64,000 bases of DNA from Rhodobacter sp. (GTDB taxonomy: Bacteria > Pseudomonadota > Alphaproteobacteria > Rhodobacterales > Rhodobacteraceae): contig JACKKF010000005.1 in the NCBI GenBank assembly GCA_020637555.1, positions 1 through 64,000 on the forward strand, given 5' to 3'. Below the pieces are notes generated by a model that saw only the letters and a list, made by a program, of their open reading frames with translations, did no database searches and was not told the origin of the DNA. The translations under genes were made by a program, and so were the position numbers. How positions within the stretch are numbered: position 1 is the first letter of the stretch; each line of letters opens with the position of its first letter. Shown here piece by piece: positions 50,782 to 60,600 of the stretch.

Positions 50782-51789
50782 TCAGGAACCAAGGGGCGGC
50801 CGCGCGCCGGGCCGGTCCGGCAGACGCGAGACCATCTCTGGCGCCAGATCGGCGCCGCTGTGCAAACGCTGCGACAGACCCGGGAAGGCGGCGCGCAGCG
50901 GGGCGGCCAGGTCCTCGGGCAGGCGGGTCACGACCGAGGGGCAGACCATCAGGCTTTCGCAGGGGACGCCCTCGGCATAGATCACCTCATGCGCGTCGAA
51001 CACCAGCGAGAAATATTCGACATGCCCGCCTTCGCGGCGCAGGATGGCACTGTCATCGACCAGGTGGCGCGCCTGCACCAACAGGCCCGAGGCGCCGGCC
51101 AGATCGCGGGCATCGCGGCGATACAGGAACAGACGGTGGTGCGGGCTGACCGCCAGCGGGCCGGGATTGCCCATCACGCCCGGCTGCACCACGACCGGGG
51201 CGAACCCGCCCTCGGCCCTGAGGGTGACAGCGCCCTTCCAGCGCAGAACCTGCGCGCCATGGTCGCGGGTGATGACCGCGTCGCCGGGAACCAGATCCTC
51301 GACCGCACATTGGCGCCCGTCGGCCAGCGCGACCCGCGTTCCGCGCGCGAAAGCCCCCGCGACGACGGCCGCCAGCCGGATCGGCCCGGGCGACAGATCG
51401 GCCGCGATCAGCGTATAGACGTGGCGCGCCAGCAGCGGGGACAGCGGCAGGGCCACGCGGGTCGTCCCCAGGTCCAGCACCAGAACCTCGACCAGATCGC
51501 CGTCCGGCGCCATCAGGGACAGACGCCCCTCCAGCCGCACCGGATCGCCCGCGTGCCCCAGGTCCGAGCCAGGGGCCAGCCGTCCGGCGCCGTCCGGCGC
51601 GTCGAGGTCCAGCATCAGCGTCAGTGGCGCCGCGTTCTCGTCCAGGCGGTAGTAGTCGCCGCAGACGCTGTCTGCCGGGGCCGGCAGCGGATCGCCCGCA
51701 TTCGCGCCGGTCTGCACGCGCAGCGCGCGGGCCGGGAAGGCCGACACCGCGTGGGCGGCGGGGGTGGTCATCGGCAGGGGGGCGGTCAT
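50782..51789 (-). CDS. Hint-domain protein lacking the splicing cysteine
   Basis: 335 residues. The first about 140 residues are beta-rich and unrecognised. From about 144 (AGAFARGTRVALADGRQCAVEDLVPGDAVITRDHGAQVLRW) it follows the Hint_2 family, which is abundant in Rhodobacterales and normally starts with a Cys (CFTPGT). Here that Cys position is Ala146, so autoproteolysis is unlikely. A later SPHHRLFLY matches the conserved H-x-L region of Hint folds. No signal peptide. Its stop lies 6 nt before the Usp gene on the same strand. Confidence 0.8.
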   Translation of the reverse strand: MTAPLPMTTPAAHAVSAFPARALRVQTGANAGDPLPAPADSVCGDYYRLDENAAPLTLMLDLDAPDGAGRLAPGSDLGHAGDPVRLEGRLSLMAPDGDLVEVLVLDLGTTRVALPLSPLLARHVYTLIAADLSPGPIRLAAVVAGAFARGTRVALADGRQCAVEDLVPGDAVITRDHGAQVLRWKGAVTLRAEGGFAPVVVQPGVMGNPGPLAVSPHHRLFLYRRDARDLAGASGLLVQARHLVDDSAILRREGGHVEYFSLVFDAHEVIYAEGVPCESLMVCPSVVTRLPEDLAAPLRAAFPGLSQRLHSGADLAPEMVSRLPDRPGARPPLGS

Positions 51790-51911
51790 GGGCAGAACTC
51801 GGACTGGGCGCGCGAGTGTAGGGTGGCGCCGGGCCAAAGGTCAATCGGCGCCCGGATTGTCCGTCAGGCAGGGGGGTGCTACCTCTGGTCGGAACGCACA
51901 GGAGGCAACGC

Positions 51912-52691
51912 ATGGATCTGGGTCTTAGGGGAAAACGCGCGCTGGTCTGCGCCTCGTCCAGGGGATTGGGGCGCGGCTGCGCCGAGGCTCTGGCCGACGC
52001 CGGCGTGACACTGGTGATGAACGCCCGCGGCGAACAGGCGCTGGACGCCGCCGCATCCGAAATCCGGGCGGCGCACGATGTCGAGGTCGTGACCGTCGCC
52101 GCCGACATCACCACCGATGAGGGCCGCGCCCGGGTGCTGGAGGCCGCCGGCGCCGTGGACATCCTGGTGACCAACGCGGGCGGGCCGCCCCCCGGCATGT
52201 GGACCGACTGGTCGCGCGATGACTTCATCAAGGCGCTGGACGCCAACATGTTGACGCCGATTGCCTTGATGCAGGCGCTGTTGCCGGGGATGATGGCACG
52301 CGGCTGGGGCCGGGTGGTCAACATCACCAGCCAGGCGGTCAAGGCCCCGATCGGCGTGCTGGGCCTGTCCAACGCGGCGCGCACCGGGCTGACGGGCTTT
52401 GTCGCTGGCACCGCGCGTCAGGTTGCAGGCACCGGCGTGACGATCAACAACCTGCTGCCAGGCATCCATGCCACCGACCGCGCCGATGCGCTGGACGGCG
52501 GCGTGGCCAAGGCCAGGGGGATCAGCCTGGACGCCGCGCGGGCGGAACGCGCCGCGACGATCCCGGCCGGTCGCTATGGCACGGCGGCCGAATTCGGTGC
52601 GGCCTGCGCGTTCCTCTGCAGTCAACATGCTGGGTTCATCGTCGGCCAGAACATTCTGCTGGATGGCGGCGGGATCAACACCACCCTCTGA
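51912..52691 (+). CDS. SDR-family oxidoreductase, non-canonical catalytic site
   Basis: 259 residues. Rossmann ALVCASSRGLGRGCAEALADAG (about 10-31) and LVTNAGGPPPG are intact, but the usual catalytic Tyr-x3-Lys is absent: where it should lie the sequence reads TSQAVKAPIGVLGLSNAARTG. That variant (Ser-x-x-x-Lys with an SNAxR helix) defines a divergent SDR subgroup I have seen in alphaproteobacteria, so this is likely an oxidoreductase of unusual mechanism or a non-catalytic paralogue. GGAGG sits 7 nt before ATG 51912. Confidence 0.82.
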   Translation: MDLGLRGKRALVCASSRGLGRGCAEALADAGVTLVMNARGEQALDAAASEIRAAHDVEVVTVAADITTDEGRARVLEAAGAVDILVTNAGGPPPGMWTDWSRDDFIKALDANMLTPIALMQALLPGMMARGWGRVVNITSQAVKAPIGVLGLSNAARTGLTGFVAGTARQVAGTGVTINNLLPGIHATDRADALDGGVAKARGISLDAARAERAATIPAGRYGTAAEFGAACAFLCSQHAGFIVGQNILLDGGGINTTL

Positions 52692-52761
52692 CCCGGGCTG
52701 TCAGTTTCTCAACGTCACACGGCTGCGAATCGCATGGATTCGCGGCCGATCTGGTGAAAAT

Positions 52762-53412
52762 TCAATCGTCAGACAGATGTGCGACGGCATCGGCCAGGGC
52801 GCGGTCCTGCCCGTCCTCGGGGCCGTGGTGACCCGGGCGAAAGCGCAACCTGAAGGCCCTGAGCCGCAGATCGGCGCGTGTATCGGGATAGCCGATCCGA
52901 TCCAGCGACCCGGCCAGCGGGGCCTGAGGGGCGCCCGGTGTCCAGGGCCAGATCGCCAGCCCCTGACGCGCCAGTCGCTGCCAGTCGAAGCGGGCGCCGG
53001 GATCGACCTTGCGGTCGGGGGCCATGTCGCTGTGGGCGATGACGCCGCGCGCCGGGATCGCCCATCGGGTCAGGATACCGGGAAGCAACCGTTCCAGGCG
53101 GGCCATCAAGGGCTGCGTGAAGGGACTGCGCCCGTCGTTGTCCAGTTCGATCCCGATCGAGCGCGAGTTGACATCGCCGCGCCCCCGCCAGGCCCCCGCG
53201 CCTGCGTGCCAGGCGCGCATCTCCTCGTCCACCAGATGCCAAAGCCGCCCGTCGCGCCCGATCAGATAATGCGCCGAGACCTCGGCCGAGGGATCGCACA
53301 ACCGGGCCAACGCGGCTTCGGCGCTGGCCATTTCGGTGAAGTGCAGGACCACCAGCTCAGGGCGCAGCCCGTCGCGGCGCGGCCCGGCATTGGGCGACGG
53401 GTGGTGGATCAT
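52762..53412 (-). CDS. N-acetylmuramoyl-L-alanine amidase, AmpD-like
   Basis: 216 residues of the Amidase_2 fold. Zinc ligands: His in LVVLHFTEM (about 26), the catalytic Glu of GIELDNDG, His in IAHSDMAPDRKVDPG (about 140). It cleaves anhydromuropeptides or cell-wall stem peptides; cytoplasmic AmpD acts in murein recycling. There is no signal peptide. ATG 53412 starts 1 nt after the stop of the upstream lipoprotein gene on the same strand. Confidence 0.9.
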   Translation of the reverse strand: MIHHPSPNAGPRRDGLRPELVVLHFTEMASAEAALARLCDPSAEVSAHYLIGRDGRLWHLVDEEMRAWHAGAGAWRGRGDVNSRSIGIELDNDGRSPFTQPLMARLERLLPGILTRWAIPARGVIAHSDMAPDRKVDPGARFDWQRLARQGLAIWPWTPGAPQAPLAGSLDRIGYPDTRADLRLRAFRLRFRPGHHGPEDGQDRALADAVAHLSDD

Positions 53413-53413
53413 C

Positions 53414-54292
53414 TCAGCGTTGCGCGGCGGCTTGACGGATCGGTGCGGGGTCCCACCAGCAGGCATAGCCGTCGCCGTCAGGGTCCAGGTTGTCGGGGTC
53501 GCGCTGGGGGCCGCCATTGGACAGGAAGGCCAGTTGCGCGGCGTCCTGGTTGCGATACTGCAGGCAGGCATCCTGCCAGCGGGACCAGCGCAGCGGATTC
53601 ATCCGGCGATAGGTTTCGGTGCCCACCGCGCCCGACGAATTCAACGCATAGGCGATCAGATTCGGACCACCGCTTTCGGACGGCGGCGGCACCGAGGTGA
53701 CGGTGACGATCTCGGCCGGGGCGGGTCCGGGGGCGCCCCCCACCGAACCGGGCGTCACGCGCTGCGACGACCCGCCGTGAAAGATGTTCTGATCGCGGAT
53801 CGACGAGCGTGGCGCCGGTTCGGCGGGCACAGCGCTGGTGCCGCTGAACGTGGCAGTGCCGGCGGCCGGCTGCGGCGCGGGCTGAACGGCGGCGGTGCGC
53901 ATCGGCGCGGCCATCGGGGCAGAGGCGGCCGGCGGCAGGGTCTGCGCCGCGATCGGTGCCGTGACAACGGGCTGGACGGGGGCGGGCTGGACGGGGGCCG
54001 CCACAGGGGCCGGAGCCGGCGTTGCCGCAGGCCGGGCGCGCACCGGAATGGCGTCCAGCGTGCTGGGCGCCTGCGGGGGCATCGCGCTGGGCGGCAGAAC
54101 GCGCTGCTGTGGCTCGGGCGGCACCGAATACGGCACCGAGGCCCGATGCGCGGTTTCACGCTGGCGCAGATATTGCTGGTAATCGCCAAACCCGACCCCG
54201 GTCTGGGTCATGGACGCATAGGACTCGGGGCCCGTGTTACAGGCCGCCAAGCCCAACAGGGCCAGCGGACCCGCCAGTGCCAGTATTCGCAT
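53414..54292 (-). CDS. Pro/Ala-rich lipoprotein with C-terminal excalibur-like motif
   Basis: 292 residues. The signal MRILALAGPLALLGLAACNT contains a lipobox LAAC (lipidated Cys18). A long low-complexity Ala/Pro/Val linker (about 60-150) follows; such linkers span the periplasm. The C terminus reads NLDPDGDGYACWWDP, which matches the DxDGDGxxC calcium-binding excalibur pattern. It is the upstream neighbour of the AmpD-like amidase, so a cell-wall role is plausible. Unrecognised beyond that. Confidence 0.7.
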   Translation of the reverse strand: MRILALAGPLALLGLAACNTGPESYASMTQTGVGFGDYQQYLRQRETAHRASVPYSVPPEPQQRVLPPSAMPPQAPSTLDAIPVRARPAATPAPAPVAAPVQPAPVQPVVTAPIAAQTLPPAASAPMAAPMRTAAVQPAPQPAAGTATFSGTSAVPAEPAPRSSIRDQNIFHGGSSQRVTPGSVGGAPGPAPAEIVTVTSVPPPSESGGPNLIAYALNSSGAVGTETYRRMNPLRWSRWQDACLQYRNQDAAQLAFLSNGGPQRDPDNLDPDGDGYACWWDPAPIRQAAAQR

Positions 54293-54337
54293 GTCTGCCT
54301 CTGCTCGATCTTTTTTCGATCTTGTTAGGCAGGCAGG

Positions 54338-55822
54338 TTACCACCATTTTTGCGGTTTGGAAACAAATCCCGCCGCGTTTTCCAGAACCTGCGCGGTGTT
54401 CAGCAGGTCAGCCTCGCCCCAGGGGCGGCCGATCAGTTGCAGGCCCAGCGGCAAGCCCTTGCTGTCCAGCCCCGTCGGCACGGCGATCCCCGGCAGGCCC
54501 GCCAGGTTCACGGTGACGGTGAAGACGTCGTTCAGATACATCGCGACCGGGTCCGCATCGGCCATTTCCCCCAACCCGAAGGCCGAGGACGGTGTCGCCG
54601 GTGTGAGGATCGCATCGACCCCCGCGGCAAAGGCCAGGTCGAAGTCGCGCTTGATCAGGGCGCGGACGCGGCGGGCGCGGTTGTAATAGGCGTCATAGAA
54701 CCCCGCCGACAGCACATAGGTGCCGACCATGACGCGGCGCTGCACCTCGGGGCCGAACCCTTCGGCGCGGGTCTTTTCATACATCTCGGTGATGCCGTCG
54801 CCCGGGCCCAGCTTGGCGCGGTGGCCATAGCGCACGCCGTCATACCGCGCGAGGTTCGACGACGCTTCGGCCGGGGCGATGACGTAATAGGCGGGCAGCG
54901 CGTATTTGGTATGCGGCAGCGAGATGTCGACGATCGTCGCGCCCGCGTCCTTCAGCATCGCGGTGCCGTCGGTCCAGAGCTTCTCGATCTCGGCGGGCAT
55001 GCCGTCCATGCGGTATTCGCTGGGAATGCCGATGGTCTTGCCGCGGATGTCGCCGGTCAGCGCGGCTTCGAAATCCGGCACCGGAATGTCGGCGCTGGTC
55101 GAATCCCTGGCATCGTGGCCGGCCATCGCGCCCAGCATGATCGCGGCGTCGCGCACCGTCTTGGTCATCGGTCCGGCCTGATCCAGCGACGAGGCAAAGG
55201 CCACGATCCCCCAACGCGAGCAGCGCCCATAGGTCGGCTTGATGCCGACGGTGCCCGTGAAGGCCGCGGGCTGGCGGATCGACCCGCCGGTATCGGTGCC
55301 GGTCGCGCCCAGGCACAGGTCGGCGGCCACGGCGGCGGCAGACCCGCCCGAGGACCCGCCGGGCGTCAGCGGTGTGTCGTCATTGCCGCGCCGCCAGGGA
55401 TTCACGGCATTGCCGTAGCACGAGCTTTCGTTGGACGAGCCCATGGCGAATTCGTCCATGTTCAGCTTGCCCAGCATGACCGCGCCGGCATCGCGCAACT
55501 GGGCGGATACGGTCGATTCATATTCGGGCTTGAAGCCCTTGAGGATGTTGGACGCGGCCTGCGAGGGAACGCCCTCGGTGCAGAACAGGTCCTTGATGCC
55601 GACCGGGATCCCGCACATCGCGGGCGCATCACCCCGGGCGATCCGCGCATCGGCGGCGGCCGCGCGCTCCAGCGCGATTTCGGGCGTCTTGTGGACGAAC
55701 GCGTTCAGCGCACCGGCGCCGTCGATCGCCGTCAGGCAGGCTTGCGTCAGTTCGACCGAGGTCACCTCACGCGCGCGCAGGCGATCACGGGCTTCGGCAA
55801 TGGTCAGGGTGTTCAGGCTCAT
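54338..55822 (-). CDS. gatA: glutamyl-/aspartyl-tRNA(Gln/Asn) amidotransferase subunit A
   Basis: 494 residues. The amidase-signature triad is Lys77 (GIKDLF), Ser157 (PGGSSGGSAAAVAA) and Ser181 (TGTDTGGSIRQPAAF). It releases ammonia from glutamine for transamidation of misacylated Glu-tRNA(Gln) or Asp-tRNA(Asn) by GatB. gatC is immediately upstream with a 4-nt overlap; gatB is not in the window. The length and motifs are normal. Confidence 0.97.
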   Translation of the reverse strand: MSLNTLTIAEARDRLRAREVTSVELTQACLTAIDGAGALNAFVHKTPEIALERAAAADARIARGDAPAMCGIPVGIKDLFCTEGVPSQAASNILKGFKPEYESTVSAQLRDAGAVMLGKLNMDEFAMGSSNESSCYGNAVNPWRRGNDDTPLTPGGSSGGSAAAVAADLCLGATGTDTGGSIRQPAAFTGTVGIKPTYGRCSRWGIVAFASSLDQAGPMTKTVRDAAIMLGAMAGHDARDSTSADIPVPDFEAALTGDIRGKTIGIPSEYRMDGMPAEIEKLWTDGTAMLKDAGATIVDISLPHTKYALPAYYVIAPAEASSNLARYDGVRYGHRAKLGPGDGITEMYEKTRAEGFGPEVQRRVMVGTYVLSAGFYDAYYNRARRVRALIKRDFDLAFAAGVDAILTPATPSSAFGLGEMADADPVAMYLNDVFTVTVNLAGLPGIAVPTGLDSKGLPLGLQLIGRPWGEADLLNTAQVLENAAGFVSKPQKWW

Positions 55823-56109
55823 TCGACCACCTTCGGCACGGCAAAGAAACCCTCACGGGCATCGGGGGCGTTGGACAGGATCCGGGCCTGGATGTCGCCG
55901 TCAGTCACCGTGTCCTGCCGGCGCTTCAGCCGCATCGGCGTGACCGAGGTCATCGGCTCGATGCCGTCGACATCCACCTCGTTCAACTGTTCCATGAAGG
56001 TCAGGATGCCCGAGAGCTGCTCGGCCAATTGGGGCAGGTTCTGGTCGGGCACGCGGATGCGGGCGAGTTTCGCCACCCGGCGCGCGGTCTCGATGTCGAT
56101 GGTGGACAT
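55819..56109 (-). CDS. gatC: amidotransferase subunit C
   Basis: 96 residues: MSTIDIETARRVAKLARIRV.. ending EGFFAVPKVVE, the standard GatC pattern. GatC wraps around GatA and stabilises the GatCAB complex. The stop overlaps the gatA start (ATGA), as expected. The upstream region up to 56318 is divergent from serS and contains no gene. Confidence 0.96.
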   Translation of the reverse strand: MSTIDIETARRVAKLARIRVPDQNLPQLAEQLSGILTFMEQLNEVDVDGIEPMTSVTPMRLKRRQDTVTDGDIQARILSNAPDAREGFFAVPKVVE

Positions 56110-56318
56110 GGCTCTCTCCGGCAGGGATCGCAAGCGGTTTAGCCGCAGGGACGCATGGGCGCAAGGCAGGCAAACGGGGTTTGATGGTCGCCCGGTGCCG
56201 ATGCGCCGCGACCGGCATCCATCCGCGGGGCCGGGCCAGGGCCACCGGCCTGCCGCCGCCCCTTTTCCCGCGCCGCGCTTTGGTGCATACCTTGGCCCGG
56301 TCAAGTCCGAGGAACCCC

Positions 56319-57611
56319 ATGCACGACATCCGCGCCATTCGCGAGAACCCCGAAGCCTTTGACGCCGCGCTGGCCCGCCGGGGGTTGGCGCCGCTGTCCT
56401 CGACGCTGCTGGCGCTGGACGAGGGGCGGCGCGCCCGGATCCTGGCGGCCGAGACCGCGCAGGCGGAGCAGAACCGCGCCTCGAAAGAGGTGGGCGCGGC
56501 CAAGGCCCGCGGCGACGAGGCCGAGTTCGAGCGCCTGCGCGCGCTGGTTGCCGAAAAGAAGGCCGAAGTCGCGGCGATGAATGCCGAAGCGGGCGACGAG
56601 GTTGCGCGCCTGAATGCGATGCTGGCCGAGATCCCGAACCTGCCGCTGGACGAGGTGCCATTCGGCAAGGACGAGACCGAGAATGTCGAAATCCGCCGGT
56701 GGGGCGAGCCGCGCGCGCTGGATTTCCAGCCGCTCGAACATTTCGACATTCCGGGTGTGAAACCGGGTCTCGATCTGGCAATGGCGGCGAAGATCTCGGG
56801 CAGCCGGTTCATGGTGCTGAAAGGCGCCGTGGCGCGCGTGCACCGGGCGCTGGCGCAGTTCATGGTCGACACGCATACCACCGAACACGGCCTGACGGAA
56901 ACCTGGACGCCGGTTCTGGTCAAGGACGAGGCCATGTTCGGCACCGGCAACCTGCCGAAATTCGCCGAGGACAGCTATCAGACGACCAACGGCTGGTGGC
57001 TGATTCCGACATCGGAAGTCACCATGACCAATTTCGCGGCGGGCGAGATCTATGACGCCGCCGATCTGCCGGTGCGGATGACGGCCCACACGCATTGTTT
57101 CCGTTCGGAAGCGGGCAGCGCCGGCAAGGACACCACCGGCATCCTGCGCCAGCACCAGTTCGAAAAGGTCGAGATGGTGACGCTGTGCCACCCCGACGCG
57201 GCGCTGGCCGAGCACGAGCGCATGACCGCCTGTGCCCAGGCGATCCTGGAAAAGCTGGGGCTGCCCTATCGCACCGTCGTGCTGTGCACGGGGGACATGG
57301 GGTTCGGTTCGCAAAAGACCCATGACATCGAGGTCTGGCTGCCCGGGCAGAACACCTATCGCGAGATTTCGTCCTGTTCGACCTGCGGTCAGTTCCAGGC
57401 GCGGCGCATGAACGCGCGCTTCCGCCCCGAGGGCGGCGGCAAGCCTGAGTTCATCGCCACGCTGAACGGCTCGGGGCTGGCGGTCGGGCGGTGTCTGATC
57501 GCGGTGCTGGAAAACGGCCAGCAGGCTGACGGCTCGGTCCAGTTGCCCGAGGCGCTGCACCCCTGGCTGGGCGGCAAGACCCGCATCACGCCGGATGGCG
57601 CGCTGGTCTGA
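56319..57611 (+). CDS. serS: seryl-tRNA synthetase
   Basis: 430 residues. N-terminal coiled-coil arm (about 30-100, rich in Ala/Glu/Lys), then the class II core: motif 2 TAHTHCFRSEAGSAGKDTTGILRQHQFEK and motif 3 GSGLAVGRCLIAVLE, with serine/ATP-binding TSEVTMTNF. It charges tRNA(Ser) and tRNA(Sec). The start is ATG 56319 (MHDIRAIREN), the universal SerRS beginning. Followed by a strong terminator. Confidence 0.97.
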   Translation: MHDIRAIRENPEAFDAALARRGLAPLSSTLLALDEGRRARILAAETAQAEQNRASKEVGAAKARGDEAEFERLRALVAEKKAEVAAMNAEAGDEVARLNAMLAEIPNLPLDEVPFGKDETENVEIRRWGEPRALDFQPLEHFDIPGVKPGLDLAMAAKISGSRFMVLKGAVARVHRALAQFMVDTHTTEHGLTETWTPVLVKDEAMFGTGNLPKFAEDSYQTTNGWWLIPTSEVTMTNFAAGEIYDAADLPVRMTAHTHCFRSEAGSAGKDTTGILRQHQFEKVEMVTLCHPDAALAEHERMTACAQAILEKLGLPYRTVVLCTGDMGFGSQKTHDIEVWLPGQNTYREISSCSTCGQFQARRMNARFRPEGGGKPEFIATLNGSGLAVGRCLIAVLENGQQADGSVQLPEALHPWLGGKTRITPDGALV

Positions 57612-57647
57612 ACCGCCGCGCCCGCAGGGGCCTACCCCACAGGAACA

Positions 57648-57674
57648 GGGCCGCCCGGTCGGGGCGGCCCTTTT
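57648..57674 (+). terminator. rho-independent terminator of serS
   Basis: GGGCCGCCC (57648-57656) and GGGCGGCCC (57662-57670) form a perfect 9-bp stem with a GGTCG loop and run into TTTT, 37 nt after the serS stop. It also shields the convergent RND gene's 3' end. Confidence 0.9.
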
Positions 57675-57675
57675 G

Positions 57676-60600
57676 TCATTCCGCGGCGTGGGGCCGGGGG
57701 CGCGGCGGCGCGGCCTGTGGCGGCGCCGTCTCGGCCACGGGCGGGTCGGTGACGGCGGCGGCGGCCGGATCCCAGATGATCTCGGCGTGGCGCACCCGGC
57801 CGGACCGGCGATTGAGCGCGCGATCCGCCCGTGCCTGCCCGCCGATCAAGGCGCGAACACCGGGAATGATCGCCGCGAGGCCGCCCTCGATCCAGATGCG
57901 CGCGGCCAGCAGGGCGGGGGTCAGAACCAGCGTCAGCACCGTCGACACGCCCAGGCCAAAGACCACCGCCGTTGCCAGAGGTTTCCACCACATCGACGTG
58001 GGGCTGTCGATCGTATAGCCGCCATTCATGAAGTCGATGTTCAGCCCCAGCATCATCGGCATGAGCCCGGCCATGGTGGTGATCGTGGTCAGCAACACCG
58101 GGCGCAGACGCTGTTCGGCGGTGCGGATGATCGCCTCGATCCGGGGCATGTAGCGAATGAACTCCTGATAGGTATCGATCAGGACGATGTTGTTGTTCAC
58201 CACGATCCCTGCCAGCGCGACGACCCCGGTGCCTGTCATGATCATCGAGAACTGCTGCCCCATGACCAGCATGCCGATCAGCACCCCGGCGGTGGACAGC
58301 ACCACCGCCAGCAGCACGAGAACCGCGTTGTAGAAGCTGTTGAACTGCGCCAGCAGGATCACGAACATCAGCCCCATCGCCGCGCCAAAGGCCACGCCCA
58401 GGAACGCGCCGGTTTCCTCCTGGTCCTGTTGCTCGCCGGTCCATTGCCAGCCGATGCCCGGGGGCAGGGGGGTGTCCTGTTCCAGCCATTGCGTCAGGGC
58501 CGCGATGCGCTCCGAGGGGGTGACCGCGACCAGATGCTGCCCGGCCTCGGCGATCGAGGCCCTGAGCGCGCGCGCTGCATCGGCGGCACGGGTGTCGTCG
58601 GGGTGCATCCGGGGGTCGATATCGGCGCGCGGCACCAGACGGTCCACACCGCCATCCGCGTTGGTGACGGCCATCAGGTCGGGCAGCGCGTCGGCCTTGA
58701 CGTCGAAATAGCGTTGCTCGCCGTAGCGGTCGATGGTGCCGCGCAGGGCGACCGGCTGGCGGGTGACGAAATTGGACAGCGGCACCTGGCCCGAGCGCGT
58801 CGGCACGCGCAGCGTGTCCAGCGTGGCCAGAAGGCGGTCGTTCTCGGGCAGGCGCACGCGGATCTCGATTTCCTCGTCCGAGGTATCGACGCGCATGGTG
58901 TCCAGCATGATGCCGCGGGTGACCAGTTGAACCAGCCCGCCCACCGTCGCCACATCGGCGCCAAAGCGACCGGCGGCGGCGGTGTCCACGCGGATTTCCC
59001 AGTTGACGCCGGGCAGGGGGCGGCTGTCCTCGATCCCGGTGATCCCGCCGATCTGGTGCATCCGCGCCGCGACGATATCCACCGCCTCGCCCAGCGTATC
59101 GAAATCGGATCCCGTCAGGCGCAGGTGGATCGGCTTGGCCGAGGCCGGCCCGCCGGACATGATCATGTACTCGGTGATGATGCCGGGGATCTGGCGGAAG
59201 CGCGCCTCCATCCGGTCCAGGATCGCCTGCCCCAGCATCTCGGGGCGGCCGTCGCGTTCGGTCCAGTTCAACAGCTCGAACTGGATCTGGCCGATGGAAT
59301 CGCGCGGGGCCTGCCCGCCGGCGGTGTTCTGGTTCAAGCCGCCCGATCCGGCAAAGGCGAAGCTGGCCGCGACGCCCGGTTCTTCCAGCACGATCTGTTC
59401 GACCTGATTGACCAGAGCGTCCTTTTCCGCCAGCGACAGGTTGCCGCGTGCCCGGACGTAGACGATGCCCTGCTCGGGTTCGGTCTCGACAAAGAAGGTC
59501 GTGCCATAGTTGTTCTCGCCGTAATAGCTGAACACCTGCCAGACGGCAAAGACGATCACCGCGGTGGTGACGAATGGCATGACCGGGTTCGCGACAATGG
59601 CCTTGGTCAGCCAGCCGAACCAGGTGCGCCGGTAACCCGCCTGGATCGGGCGCGGGCGGCCCAGGGGTTTCAACGCGTTCAGGGCGATGGACAGCCCCAT
59701 CGCGCCAAGACCCGTCAGCAGCGCCCCGGGCAGGAGCGCCAGCGCCCCCATCCCGGCGACGGCCCCGGCGTCGGGGATCAGGGTTGCGGGGTTCAGCATC
59801 CCGCGCAGCCCCAGCAGCACCGCGCCCAGGGCCAGCACCAGCGCCGGCAGCCGCGCCGGCCACGGCAGCCGGCGCAGCGCCCCGGCGATCCGGTCGAATG
59901 CGCGCGCGATGCGGCCGGTGACCCCCCCCAGGATCGGCAGGAAGATCAGCGCCACGATCAGCGAGGACGCCAGCACGAAGATCAGCGTGATCGGCAACAT
60001 GCCCATGAATTCGCCCGCGACACCGGGCCAGAACAGCATGGGCAGAAACGCGCAGAGGGTGGTCGCCGTGGACGAGACCACCGGCCAGAACATGCGTTTT
60101 GCGGCGGTCGTATAGGCGGCCATCGGGCCCTTGCCCTCGGCGATCTGGCTGTCGGCATATTCGGCGACGACAATCGCGCCATCGACCAGCATCCCGACGG
60201 CCAGGATCAGCCCGAACATGACGATGTTGGAAATCGTCACGCCCATGATGCCCAGCAGGATGAAGCTGAGAAGAAACGAGGACGGGATCGAAAAGCCGAC
60301 CAGCAATGCCGTTCGGGTGCCGAGACTGGCCAGAACCACGATCATCACCAGCGCGATGGCGGTCAGCACCGACCCCTCGAGCTGCGAGATCATCGAGGCG
60401 ACCTGATAGCTGCGGTCCAGCGCAGTGGTGACATGCACGGCGTTGCGCATTTCCTCGGGCCAGGTGGCAACCTCGGCGTCGATGGCGGCGCGGACTTCCT
60501 CGACCGTGCCGATCAGGTTGAAGCCCTTGCGCTTGACGACCTGCAGGGCCAGCGTCGGCAGCCCCTGGAAGCGGGCGGTGCCCGCGCGATCCTGGAACGT

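Noticed and set aside
50008..52008. A 666-codon + strand open frame opposite the stress protein and Hint genes
   Set aside because: The genes on the - strand have clear domains; this frame is compositional noise.
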